The notes beneath the pieces were generated by a model. It worked only from the letters and a program-made list of their open reading frames with translations, was not told the origin of the DNA and did no database searches. This document shows, in pieces, positions 1 to 11,800 of a stretch of 64,000 bases of DNA; position 1 is the stretch's first letter; the number at the start of each line of letters is the position of its first letter. Source of the stretch: Panagrolaimus kolymaensis (Eukaryota > Nematoda > Chromadorea > Rhabditida > Panagrolaimidae). Where the stretch lies: contig JAJQJQ010000028.1 in NCBI GenBank assembly GCA_028622995.1, forward strand, positions 372,001-436,000, in the 5' to 3' direction. Made by a program: the position numbers and the translations under genes.

Positions 1-1
1 A

Positions 2-488
2 TCATTTTTATTGTCTCAATCCATCATTAGAAAAATTTATTGGTGAAAATGAATGGAATTGTCCCAAATGTGATTTAATTCAACCAAAGAAATTTGCAGA
101 AATAATTCTTTCCTGGCGATGGGCTCAAATCAGCTATTTGAATTCCAATATTTTTCCAAATGAAGAATGCAGAAGTCCCAAAGAAAGTGAAAAACTAACT
201 GATCCCCAAATTTTAAAACCATCGAAGTCACAAAATCGAGAAAAGGAATTTTATATTAAATGGAAAAACTCAACTTATTGGAATTGTTCATGGGTTTCTG
301 AAGCTTTTATAAAAGCACACTTTTCTTCATTGCTCGAAATTTATTTGGCAAAAGAAGCCAAACTTGAAACTTCATCACAAAAATTTTACGTTGATTCAAA
401 CAAAAACCCGCAAAATAATTATGAAAGTGATGGAAAGGAAATTGGCCAACATTCAGAAAAAATTCCAAATTATCATTTATTTCTTTAA
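2..488 (+). CDS. Mi-2/CHD-type chromatin protein fragment (PHD end + chromodomain), 5' partial
   Basis: The reading frame is open from the left edge. It encodes the end of a PHD zinc finger (last Cys-x2-Cys in WNCPKC near base 100), then the linker ILSWRW, then a chromodomain with YIKWKN and YWNCSWVSE. This order and the SWRW linker are the signature of Mi-2/CHD4-type NuRD remodellers, which bind histone tails before an SNF2 helicase. The frame stops at 486-488 about 60 residues after the chromodomain aromatic cage, and no SNF2 helicase follows in the next 4 kb. This is therefore either a truncated paralogue, a pseudogene, or a gene whose splice donor I cannot see. The family assignment is firm; the functional status is not. 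Confidence 0.75.
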   Translation, partial: HFYCLNPSLEKFIGENEWNCPKCDLIQPKKFAEIILSWRWAQISYLNSNIFPNEECRSPKESEKLTDPQILKPSKSQNREKEFYIKWKNSTYWNCSWVSEAFIKAHFSSLLEIYLAKEAKLETSSQKFYVDSNKNPQNNYESDGKEIGQHSEKIPNYHLFL

Positions 489-1377
489 GATTTTTTAGTT
501 ATTTTTACTCAAATATTTTTTGTCTTTGTTTTTGTATGAATTTTTTATTACAAATTTTTTTATTGTCGAACCATATTTTAGGAAACAGTTTCTAATATAA
601 AAATTTAGTTTTTGGAAATGAAAAAAGAAAAGTTTGTTAGAAGTGTGACTTTTTTTTTAAATTTAAAAAAAAACATTTGTTTGAATAAATTTAATCGAAT
701 TATTAACGTTTCATATCTTTCAAGCATTTAAATTCATGGATGAAGGCTTTTGTTGAGTTAAAAATTAATCAAATATTCTTTCGACTCATTTCAAAGATGT
801 CATAAGTTAAATTTCAATAAATATTTCAAAAAAGTTTCGTAGTCAAAAATTAAGACGCGGGTTAGTAATTCGTAAAATTTCGTCAAAAACTACAAAAATA
901 CATTTTTCTTCTTCTCGCGAACGTTGTTATCTTTATTTTCTTGTTAATTTATTCTAAACCATATTTTTGCCTATTAAACTTAAAGCTCACTAATTTCTAA
1001 GAAAAACAACAGCGACTTTCTTTAACTCTAATTTACATATGTTCAAAAATTGCTTTCTAATAAAAAATAATAAATTTTATTAATATTTGATTATTAATAT
1101 TTTTTCTCTTTCAACCAAAACTAACTACAAAAAACTGTGTTCATTTGGACTTTTATTTGACGCTTAATCTTAGTTTTTACCAAATTATTTTAATGAGACG
1201 TTAGGTTTTTACTTTTTTTTAATGTTAAAAGTTTTGTTTCTAAAATTCGTTCAACACGGAAATTTTATTAATTGTTAAAAGTATTTTATTTCTGTGAGTA
1301 TTTTCACGAAAAAATTATTTCTTGGAATCTCGCAAACGAAATTTAAAAAATATTTTTTATTGATTTTAGATGCGGCG
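489..1377. other. intergenic, AT-rich
   Basis: Nothing is supportable here except poly-A/poly-T tracts. It contains no helicase coding sequence continuing the Mi-2-like gene. Confidence 0.5.
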
Positions 1378-2415
1378 ATGATAGACTTGGATGAAATATA
1401 TTTTCCTAAACACATCAAAATTTATACGTGTATTTGTAATATTTTATCCTTGATCAATGTGATACTATGTATTTTTATTTTACCTATAATTTTAACTAAA
1501 ACTTTACGATCAATGAAAGTATATAAAAAATTATATATTTTTTATATTATTATGCAAATGGGCTTTGATTTATGGAGTATGCTATTCAAGCACACGATTT
1601 TATTGCCTTTGAATGTAATAATTAGTGTTGGATATTTAAAAGAATATGCAAATCCGGTGTTTACAAATATAGGATTTGTAGGATTTTTAACTTTTATTAT
1701 GGCTCTCGCAGATATTTTACTTTGTTTATTTATTGAAAGATATTATTCAATAACAAAAAATTTAATTCCTCATAAAACTTCGAAACAAGTTTATTTGTAC
1801 ATTGGAATTGGGTGCACAAATTTTGCCCTTTTTGGAACCAGTATTTTATCTTTTATTGTTTTTGGACATCTTTTCTCGACTGAAAAAGCTATAGAATTTT
1901 TAAATGGAAATATTGTCAATCCCGAGCCTCTCCTTCGCGAACAAGTTCCATGTGTGACAGATTTATACACAAAACTTTCACTTTCGACTCTCACGACGGC
2001 AATCACATTTTTTATTTATGCCATTACTCGAACATTTGGTTATTGTTATTTTACATATAAAAATATACAATGTTTAAAAATTGCTCAAAAAATTACAAAT
2101 TTCACGTGGCGAAGAAATCATGCGATAATAATTAAAACTTTAATGATTCAACTTGCGATGATGATAATTTTCTTTGGAACTCCAGCTTGCGTAACTTTTT
2201 TTGTTGTCACCTTGAAACAACCCTATCCTTTGCTATATATGTATATTCAATGCAATTATCATATTTATCCTATATTTGATTTAGTGGTTACTGTAGCAAT
2301 TATTAAACCATATCGAACAGCGATCGTTGAATTTATTGTTGCATATTTTTCAATTATTTTTGGTCCAAAAATACGCGTTTCTTTTTTGACATCAATGAAA
2401 AGTGCTATGACCTAA
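1378..2415 (+). CDS. nematode 7TM chemoreceptor, Srh/Str-like
   Basis: This is a single uninterrupted frame of 345 codons starting at ATG 1378 (MIDLDEIYFPKHIKIY). An in-frame GTG upstream at 1294 looks spurious. There are about seven hydrophobic segments. The third loop and TM6 region read NHAIIIKTLMIQ followed by a Pro, and the C-terminal helix ends in IKPYR, which is the usual layout of nematode Srh/Str serpentine receptors (putative chemosensory GPCRs in the plasma membrane of sensory neurons). An intronless form is unusual for this class, and an unannotated short 5' exon or retrocopy origin is possible. Subfamily assignment is tentative. Confidence 0.75.
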   Translation: MIDLDEIYFPKHIKIYTCICNILSLINVILCIFILPIILTKTLRSMKVYKKLYIFYIIMQMGFDLWSMLFKHTILLPLNVIISVGYLKEYANPVFTNIGFVGFLTFIMALADILLCLFIERYYSITKNLIPHKTSKQVYLYIGIGCTNFALFGTSILSFIVFGHLFSTEKAIEFLNGNIVNPEPLLREQVPCVTDLYTKLSLSTLTTAITFFIYAITRTFGYCYFTYKNIQCLKIAQKITNFTWRRNHAIIIKTLMIQLAMMIIFFGTPACVTFFVVTLKQPYPLLYMYIQCNYHIYPIFDLVVTVAIIKPYRTAIVEFIVAYFSIIFGPKIRVSFLTSMKSAMT

Positions 2416-2591
2416 GAAAAAAAGAAAAAAAGAAATTGTTTTTTTGGCCGAAGAAAAAAGAAAGAAAAAGAAAGAAAGGAGCTTTGGTTCGTTGAGTGTG
2501 CAAAGGACGCACGAAAAAAAAAGAAAAAGGAATTGTCCTCGTCTTTTTATATTTGTTGCAACGCACTAACAACGTTTCCATCGGGCGCATA

Positions 2592-2771
2592 CCTCGAGTT
2601 AGGGGGGTGGATGTTTTCAAAATTTTGGGGGGAGGGGTCAAAAAACAACGTATAATTAATTATACGTTGTTTTTTTTCGAAAAAATTTTTTTTTATCATT
2701 CTTACCACATCGAAAAAAATTTTTACGTTAGTTTTTTTCTTCGAAGGGGAGTCCCCCCGGTCCTCGAGTTA
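2592..2771. repeat. G/C-run segment bounded by a 10-bp direct repeat
   Basis: The 10-mer CCTCGAGTTA occurs at 2592-2601 and 2762-2771. Between them the segment starts with a G6 run and ends with a C6 run, and it contains a perfect palindrome at about 2645-2672 (14-bp arms, AACAACGTATAATT). A direct repeat with inverted G/C ends suggests a small inserted element with a target-site duplication. It lies 5 bp upstream of the tRNA-Arg gene. Confidence 0.35.
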
Positions 2772-2776
2772 TGATC

Positions 2777-2849
2777 GGGCGTGTGGCGCAATGGATAGCG
2801 CGCTAGGCTTCGAACCTAGAGGTTGCAGGTTCGACCCCTGCCACGCTCA
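2777..2849 (+). tRNA. tRNA-Arg (anticodon TCG)
   Basis: A full 73-nt cloverleaf can be drawn. The acceptor GGGCGTG pairs with CACGCTC (one G-U), with discriminator A2849. The anticodon stem CTAGG/CCTAG encloses loop CTTCGAA with anticodon TCG at 2810-2812. The T arm is GCAGG/CCTGC with loop TTCGACC. Downstream T tracts can serve as a Pol III terminator. It reads CGA codons. Confidence 0.95.
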
Positions 2850-5706
2850 AAACATTTTTCGAATTTTTTTGATATTTTTTTTTTCACGCTTTTGTCTTTA
2901 CACTCTACCAAATTAGAATGGACGTAATTTTTTTTTATGTTTGAATGAATAAAGTAATAATAAAGGATCACTTTTTTTTGAAAGAAAATTAGATGCAGAT
3001 TTTTAAACTTTCGCTACACAAACATTTAATTTAATAATTCAATTTTAAATGAAATAAAAAAGTTTTTCAGAGAACTTTTTAAATGTTTTTAACATTAAAA
3101 AAATAATCATTGAAGTTTTTTCATTCACTTGCTTTTTTTACTTTGCAAATCTGAGGTAATAAAAAAAACATTTGCTTCTTTTTGCTAATGAAATTTGGTA
3201 CAAAAAAAGCAAAAACAAAACAAAAAATGGCGAAAGTGCTTTGAAAGGGAAAAAACAGGTGGAAGTATGAGGTCGAAATAAATATTTTTTTTGAGTTTCT
3301 TAAAACAATCGTCGTCACATGTAGCCATTTAATATTCATCTTTCATTTTGCAATGTCTGTTTTTTTGGAAAATTTTGTTTGACATTTTTCAACCAATTAA
3401 AAAAATTTGGAAAGCTGATGATGAATCCCAATTCACGGCAAAATATTGTAGTTTTTTGACGTAAAAAATGCATTTGAAACAGCTGAAAAAGAAGTCTCAA
3501 ATGAACTTTCTATTAAAATACATATGTATATGCATAAAAAGTAATAACTTAAAATTTTTTTTGTTTGGAAGTGAATAAAGTGCAAGCAAAAATATTAAAT
3601 TAAAATTTCTTTAACTTTTTAATAATTTTTTTATTATACTTCCTTTCATTACGTTTGATACTATTGTTAGCAAAACAAAGATACAAAGAAAAACAAAATT
3701 TGGAATTATTACTTTTAATAATTATTTTAAATTTTTATGGAAGTAAATAATAAAGATTTAGCATTTGAGTTTTTCCAATAAAGTTTAAAAACTTGGAAAT
3801 AAAAACTAGCCTCATCCAAATCTATGCTTACAAAAAGTGAGAAAAAACTTTTTATGATAATAATCCAACAAAACTTTCCCATAAATAATTAAATAATTCA
3901 GATGGACAAATTAATATTTTTCTCCAAACGGTCGCAAGCATTTTTTTTTTCAAATCCAGATTAAATAACCTTGTTCGATCGAGAAAACAAAAATTCTTTT
4001 GTTCCCGATTAAATTTACAGAGACTCAATGGATAAGTGCATATATTTTTCAATGTTCCTGTTTCCATCTATATCCGTTGTTTCTATTATAAAAAATGCAA
4101 ACTTAAATATGATAATTGCTTGAAGAACACTATAACATTTCGTCATTCTTTATTTTTTTTTTTGTCGCACCGATTAATCTTTAAAGAAATATAATTTCAC
4201 AAAATATTGTAGAAATTTTCATTTTTAATCATGATGATGATGCTTCCTATTATTTTATTGTCACTCATTTAATTGATGCATTTTTTTTCAAACAAAGAGT
4301 CACAAGATTTTTTTTCTGTTTAACGTCGTATTTAGTTTTTTAGTTTTTATTGTTGGCTTTGAGATGGATGTTTGTTTTAAATAATAACCATTTATTTAGT
4401 TTTAATGTTTTAAATTATTACTGTGATAAAATAAAATACAAGTACTTATTTACAAAAATTGTTAATTGCAAGTTCGAAACTTTTTGCTTGTTTTCTTGAA
4501 AAATAATGTTTACAAAATAAAATAATTGTACATATATCGTGTTTTTAAAGGCTTTTAAAATGAAAAAATGAATTTTTTTAGTCTCACAAATAATGACTGA
4601 ATTTTAATTTAAATGTGCTTTATATTTTCTTGACGATTTTAAGTTAAAAGCTTCTTTCGAATTTCATTGCTGCAAAATTAATTGTAATTAAATAAAGAGT
4701 GTTTTGTAATTTCCAAATGGATATATTAAAACTTTAGTTTTGTAAACCTTTGTTTTATCGGACGCAATTAAAACATTTTTTTTTTTTTGTATTAATTCAT
4801 TATTGAAACGTCTATTTTCGTATTTCCTCTCTTTTTTAAGTCATTATCGCCCTCTCATTCGTTTATAAATCATTTTTCTTTACGTTTGAGTCCAAAAATT
4901 CACCTTTTGAGTAAATTGTGGTTTCGTATTAATAAAAACTTCCAAAAAAGAAAATTAATGAACTAATTTTACAACGAGTTTGTGAGAAAATAAATTTGTA
5001 TTTTATCGTGCTTTAATTTGAGTTTTAGCCTATGATCATTTTTTTGGTGTATTTTCGCTCTTTTTATATTAGTTTTTGTTTGCCAAAAAAATACAAATAC
5101 CGTGATTTTTTTTGACAGCTTTAAATAAATCTTTTTTTCCAAAGTATTTCTTTTGACCACCCATATTTTCTATTTTTCTTTGAAGATTTTCGTTAGATGA
5201 GTATCATCTTCATTTTTTTGACTCACGTATCCTGTTATTACAAATATATTATAAAAAAGAAAGAAGTTTTGTTTGGGTTTGTTATGATTTGAGCTCATGA
5301 TGAAAATAAAGAAAATTTTAATCCTTTTCTAAAAAGTTTTGAAAAGCGTGGAGCTCGTTTTTTTGCTTAAAATTGTCTTTAACTTTGGGCAACTATTTAT
5401 CATTTTTAAAAGCTACATTGTCTTTTTTAAAAATAATTTTTAATTACCATGATAATCTTCTTTTTTTCTTATTTACATCCGATTCGTGTTAATGAATTAA
5501 ACAAATTTACTTCCTGAATTCAACTATTTAACCACTTTGTTTTTTAGAAGTTAATTCAGAAGGAACAATTTAAATAAACGTAAATAATGGTCATGACAGA
5601 GATTTTAATTATTATTAAGTAATTATTTAAATATTTTGTGTGCAATTTGTCTTTTTTTCTTTGTCAGAGAACTTTCTTTCTTATTGGGTCTGAATTGCGT
5701 CAAAAG
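2850..5706. other. long AT-rich intergenic region
   Basis: About 2.9 kb with only short open frames of low-complexity composition (Phe/Lys/Asn) on both strands. I see no RNA gene, domain or organised repeat. The last few hundred bases should hold the promoter of the Sre-like receptor. Confidence 0.5.
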
Positions 5707-7217
5707 ATGGAAGAATTCTTGATAGTCGCTGTATATATTTTAAACATGGTATTTGCTTTAATTGCATTGATATTATTTTTTGTTTATTTAAAAATAAGAA
5801 AAAATGATAATTTTTATGTTGTTCCTAAAAGTTTAAGGTAAGACTCTTTACAATACAAATTACACCGATTCTTGTCACGAAATTTGATTGAGTATATTTT
5901 GGCTGTGGCTAACATTTCTGAAAATCCCGCAGCAAAACATATAAAATTTTCTATGTCCGCCACATAAAAGCTTATTATTTTTAGACTTTTATTTTTGACC
6001 TCATTCATACCTTTCGCCATTATCGAAGTTATTGGTTCCATATTATTTTCAATGCATTATTTAATAATCAAAAATGAAGATGATTTTTGGTTTAAACTTA
6101 TTCGAGCTATATTAGGTCCAGCAACTCAGCATGTTCGTGGAACATTATTTATAATAGTTATTGAACGAATTGCATCCACCGTATATTTGGGTAATTATGG
6201 AAAATTCTCAGCCAAATCTCAATTATTTGTTATTTTAACTTTACTTTGTTCTGCTATGACTGTTATTTATGGACTTCTTTGTGTTTGTTGTAAGTCAAAA
6301 ACCAATTAAAAAAACATATTAATTTTCGTTTCGTGAAACTAAACAATTATATTATTTTTCAGGGATTTTTTTAAAAAGTTATTTATCCCTCTATAATTAT
6401 GTTATTTATATTGCAAGTTTTTGTCATTTCTCTACCATAGCTATGGCTTATATTTTATTATTAAAAAATCAAGCCATGTATAGTTTATTGGCATACCGAG
6501 TATCTTTGAAAACGAGATATCAGGTAAAACATTTTTTTCCATTTCGTTACATGCCTAAAAATATATTTTGAAGGTAAATAACCAAAAATAATTACGACTT
6601 GTTTAAAAATTTACCTTGTTGCTTTCGTATTTTTTTTAAATCCTTCTCATTTTAACTATAATTATTATTTTAAAAAAAGCAATTAAAAAAAAGTACAGAC
6701 TTTTCCAAAAACGCTAAATACCTATTTTAAAAATTACTACAAATTTTAAACTTTTGTGCTTTTGTTTTTTAATTAATAATACATATTTAAAATGCTTTAT
6801 TATTTCCAAAGATTTAATTATTTATTTCGTTTTTTAGATTGTTGAAAACGTTAAAGTTCTTCGATACTTTGGTCCAACAATTATTATTTTTACTCTCATT
6901 GCTCCAATAGGAGTTTTAACAACTTTATTTTATACTATCATTTCTAAATCTGTGGCCCCAAGTAGCTTATTTTTACTTGTAAGTTTAATTCCACAAAAAT
7001 TTATTATATGCAAATTCGTTGAAATTTTTAGACTTACAACTTGGCATTTGCATTAATTTTATTTTATGAAATTATGAATACATTGAAAATGAAACGAATT
7101 GAACCTTTTATGCTTCGAACATCAAAAATTGCTGTAATAAGTCCATTGGGAAAGAATTTACCCATAATTATGACATCCGAAACATATTTCAAAGATTTAA
7201 GAAAACAATGGGCATAA
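5707..7217 (+). CDS. nematode 7TM chemoreceptor, Sre-like
   Basis: Five exons join cleanly: 5707-5837, 5985-6289, 6363-6523, 6838-6978 and 7032-7217. All introns are GT-AG with phases that match, giving 307 residues. The ATG at 5707 gives MEEFLIVAVYI, directly into TM1. Landmarks are IERIAS after TM3, RYQIVENVKVL at the start of the TM5/6 region, and a hydrophilic C-terminal tail. The RYQ..EN motif is characteristic of the Sre/Sra superfamily of nematode chemoreceptors. No disabling lesion was seen, so this looks like an intact gene. Confidence 0.8.
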
Positions 7218-7400
7218 CTAACAAAAATTAATACAATAAGAGTTTGTTAGATTTTGGTTACTTTAATATTTAAACTTTTTCCGCAAAGGAAAATAGAAAA
7301 TTTTGAATCGTTCGATATCCAAATTACAAGTTTATAAAAGATATATTTGTAACAAACAAAAAAAAATTGCAACAAATTCTTTAAAAAAAGATACAAACAA

Positions 7401-8425
7401 TTAAAGGGTTCGAGAGCTTATGTTAGTTTTTTTGACTATTGTATAATGACGATTTGACCAAGAAACATCAATTTTGAGATTTGTCATGTTTGGTTTCCAT
7501 AATTCTCTATCATTAATAATAACGGTATGAAAGTTTTTTACAAACTCTGCAGCCACATTATCATCAAACGAAATTCCATATGCATATGATATAAGATTTT
7601 CTTGTAAATTGGCAGAGTTATTGTTGTTCTAAAGTTTTTTCAGATAAAATAATAAAAGCAAGTTTTGGACGCAAAAGTGACAAAATATTAACAAAAGCTT
7701 ACTTTAACAAATTCAATATAATCTTGAGCATCGAAGGTATTTGGTACACTGTAAAAATAGCAAGTCGTGAATTTTGTTTTCAATTTAGAAATTATTTTCG
7801 ATGTTTTTGAAGTGTATTGCCCAATAGTATTGGTCTTTGGAGTGCTAAAAATTCGACTTACTTCCATTTAAAAAAAATAGAATACTTAGAAATGAAAATC
7901 ATAAACATTTAGGACAAGCTTCATAATTTCTTCAACAGACACAATTAATTCATTCTTGAATAATAATGTAGAAATCAATCTTAAACGTTTGGCTTTAGAA
8001 ACCAGGCTTTGAAATTCTTTTAAGGTCAAAGTTTGATTTTGAATGTCTAATTCAGTTGGAACAAAAATATTTTTTGGAATTAGTAAAGGAAGTGGTATAT
8101 TAGAGAATCCAATATTTAAACTTTGGCTGACGTGTAGTTTAAATATTGATGATAATAACAAGTCTTTTGATAATATTTGCCTTTTATATCCATAATAATA
8201 TTCACCGCCGCCATCCATCTCCAAACGAAAATCATTACATGGAATAACTTTAATTTTAGTAAAAAAATATTTGCAAGTTGAATATAATTTATATAAAAAT
8301 ACAGGAGTATTTTTTGGATTTTTAATAATATAATTGATTACATCAAAAGGTAAAGAAAATCTTTGATTAATAGCAGATTTTGAATATTTTTGAAAAGTTA
8401 AGGAACATTTAGGAGTAGATGCCAT
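7401..8425 (-). CDS. F-box-like nematode protein
   Basis: The start is ATG at 8423-8425 (MASTPKCSLTFQKYS). Residues about 20-60 read LPFDVINYIIKNP..KLYSTCKYFF, which resembles the F-box helix-turn seen in large expanded nematode families. The rest is a variable domain. The first exon is open to about 7890. Downstream exons read TPKTNTIGQYTSK..FDAQDYIEFVK (end near 7703, donor GTAAGC) and NNNSANLQENL...SSRTL with stop at 7401. The junction between the first and second exons near 7845-7930 could not be resolved in frame. A ubiquitin-ligase substrate-adaptor role is an inference from the F-box resemblance only. Confidence 0.55.
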
Positions 8426-8850
8426 TTTTTCCAAGAACAAACCACCAAAAAAAAAATAGTAAATAAAGCAAATCAATCAAATGATCTAAAAAAATTTTAA
8501 AAGAAAAAGCCAGAGCTCGCTTTTTAGCCAACTCATTTGTTTTTTTTGGAGGCAATTCTTAATTCAAAAAATAGCCCAAAGTTATTTTTTGTTTTTCCGT
8601 TTTTCTTTTTTTACTTCTGGAGGATAGATAAAGGTCAAATTTTATTTTTGTTATTACAATTTTCGTTTCATAGAAATAAAATAAGAAAAAAAAAGGAATT
8701 TTAATAGAAACCTTTAATAGAAATGAAAAAAAAATAAAATAGGAAATACAACACAAAATAATTAAAAAAATCATTAATACAAAATCTCGATTAAGTAATT
8801 TTTTGGTTTCTATAGATTTATAATCACAGTATGATTGACATCAAAATCGT
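8426..8850. other. intergenic, AT-rich
   Basis: No gene signal. It lies between the 5' end of the F-box-like gene and the 3' end of the MULE gene, both on the minus strand. Confidence 0.5.
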
Positions 8851-11800
8851 TTATAAAATTTCCATTTCATTGTCGTCAATGCTATCATCCTCATGCTCAT
8901 CTTCATTTTCGTCCTTTGTATTATTTGCTGTACCAAAATTTCCTCGAACTGCAACAACTTGAGAAGAAATAACATATGCATTTTCTTGATCCATTTTTTC
9001 ATCCAATTTTACAATTAATGGGAAGAGATTATCTTCGTCAAAATCATGATTATTATTTTTCCAAATTTGAGAATAATTCTTTCCGGCGGTTTTAACTTTT
9101 CTATTTTTTGGCGTTGGCGTATTAAAAGTTTTATTTCGAACATCTTGAAATAAACTTGATGCCTTTCGTAAATGTTGATAATTAACAACCATTCTTTCAT
9201 AATCATTGTTGTTTGAAACCTTAAATTAATTTGAAAAAAAATTTAATAAAAGATTTAAAATATATAAATAATAGTTTCTTGTTTTAGATTGCGCATTTTT
9301 ATGATATTTTTTTGTCAGTGCTTTTTAGAAATTAAAAAATTGTTTCCGTATTTTTTTGAAACTCACTCAGAATTCATTTAAAATTTAATTTCCCATTGTT
9401 TTTAGAATTTTATAATCAATATTTTTTTTAAACAAAATTTTCCTAAAAAAGGAGAAATACAACGGAAAAAATTTCGAACGATTTTCCCTTGTTTTAAATC
9501 GAAAAAGCATAAAAAACATTTGCCATTTACCGAGAAAAAAATTTTATTTTAAAAATAGGTTAAAGAAAATATTTCCGTTACTTACCTTTTCTAATTCTTT
9601 AATATATTCATCTTCGTATGCTTTTAATTGAACGGTCACTTCTTCAGATTTTGGATTTAATGGCCTTGGTTCGACTCCATCAACAATTAATTCGTGAACT
9701 CTTTTTTGAGTCATCGAAAAAATCATTTGTTGATAATCAATAAATATATTATATTTGGGTTTTTGTTCATAATGTTTTGTTAATAACGAGTTCCAACTTT
9801 CGCATCGATTTGTGTTTTTTACTCGACCATTATTAAAAAAGCACAAAGTATTATGAGTTTTTGTAAGCCATGTAATTTCCATATATTCAACAAATTTTTT
9901 CATTTCTTCTATTGGCCAATCTTCTTTTTCACTTTGAGGTTGTTTGGGTGGGTTTTTGAGCGCTTTATTCCATACAAAATTTCTTTCTTCTATGGGTAAT
10001 AAAGGCAAAGTCAAAATACATTGGAGCCTAAAAAAGCAGGCGGCATTGTTAAAATTAAGTAATTTCTCAATGGGGCTTTTTAAGCGAAATTTAAGTTATA
10101 TTTCGTAAATAATTATCAAATTTTTTGGGGAAACTAAAAAAATAACGGAGAATTTTTCGATAGTTCTAAATGTTCGTTTTCTTTTAGAAAATAGATAGAT
10201 TTTGTTGAGGACTAATTTTTTTAAATGAAATTTTTTTTGACTTATTTCTAACAAAGATCCGTTAATCGTATTTATGGGTTAAAAACTTACCAAATTAATA
10301 TCGATCGACGAGCTAATGGAACCTTTGATTTTTCTTTAAGCAATTTATACCATCCTCCAAGACCCATTTTCATAATGGTTTTTAAAATGGATTGAGAATA
10401 ATGAAAGAAGCATCCGCCAACTTTTTCTGGAGTGGATAAATATTTTGCTGCATTTTGCAAGCCTTCTTCATAATCGGTTAAAATTCTTTCAAATGTTGGG
10501 ATAATAGAATTTGCATTCCAATAATTTTTAATTTCTTGAATTATTTCATTATACAAATCTTTGTTTGAAGAAGACATCACCGCCATATATAAAGGTTGCC
10601 ATTCTTTATGCCCTTTACCAATAAGACCATGAATGGTTAAATATTGATATGACCCAATTGGGCGGGTTCCATATGTTGCGTCCTAAAATTAATAATTAAA
10701 ATTAATATCTATAATAATTTTTGAAAATCCAAAACTGCAAAAACCTGCAGATGTACTAATGCACCGAAAATATCGTTTCTTAGAATCTTAAAAAATTGGC
10801 CAAATTTTTTTAATGGTGTTGCGTTTATGTTTTTTTTAGTTAACTCTTCTTTAATCCATTAAAAACCTTGGTAAAGTTTTAAAAACTAAAAAAAAAACAT
10901 AAAGAAAAAAGATGCAAAAAAGTTGAAAACTTTATTCTGTTTCGGCAATTTTATGATGCGGTCATGAGCTTTGATTAACGAAAAAGAAGCTTTTGAAAAT
11001 TTCAAAAAGTTTTCAATCAATTTAGAAATCACAGAAAGTTTTTCAAAAATTAGAATTTGTCGAAGAAGCATTCGTGAGTGAGACAATGACATTCTTGAGC
11101 ATGCAGCAATATATATTTAAGTTAATCACTTTCACTCACCATCATTAAAATTTCTGCTGAAGCCATAGCATTCATAGCTAAATCAGTGCTAAATCCAGTT
11201 AGCTTTTTATTTTCATGCAATAACCATCGAACCAAAGGTTGATCTTTAACAGGGTTGAGAAAATGAAATTTTTTTGCGATATTTCCATATTCACAATTTG
11301 GGATGTTTGCTCCTCGCCAACGACAATATTGTTGATTGAGTTGAAAATAATGTTTCATTTTGAGTCCTTTTGAATCGGCTTCTTTGTGGGCCAAAATGTG
11401 AGCTTGCATAGGTGTAATTATTCCATCTGCAACCATTAATCTCGTCCTTCGATCTAATTGCTCTGATTCATGATCAATTATCTCAATGGGTTTACAAGCA
11501 TGTAAATTATCCATCCATACTTCATTTTCTTTTTCATATAAAGTTGCATTATTTCGTACATTCATTGAAAAACATCCAAGACATTTAAAATATTTATTTC
11601 CTTTTGTATTCGTGGAATAATGATAAACCAAATTTTCTTCATCAGGTTTTTGAACAACCAATAATCGATTTTCTAATTTATAATTTAATGCAAAATAATG
11701 CTGAAAAATAATAAAAATAAATTTTTTTAAAGAAAATTATAAATATTCTTTATAAAATATTCAAGCTTATTAAAGAAAAGTCGATGAAATAAAAGCCTTA

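Noticed and set aside
1294..1377. GTG-initiated extension of the first chemoreceptor
   Set aside because: A nuclear gene should start at ATG; 1378 places TM1 correctly, and the extension resembles an intron-like or leader sequence.
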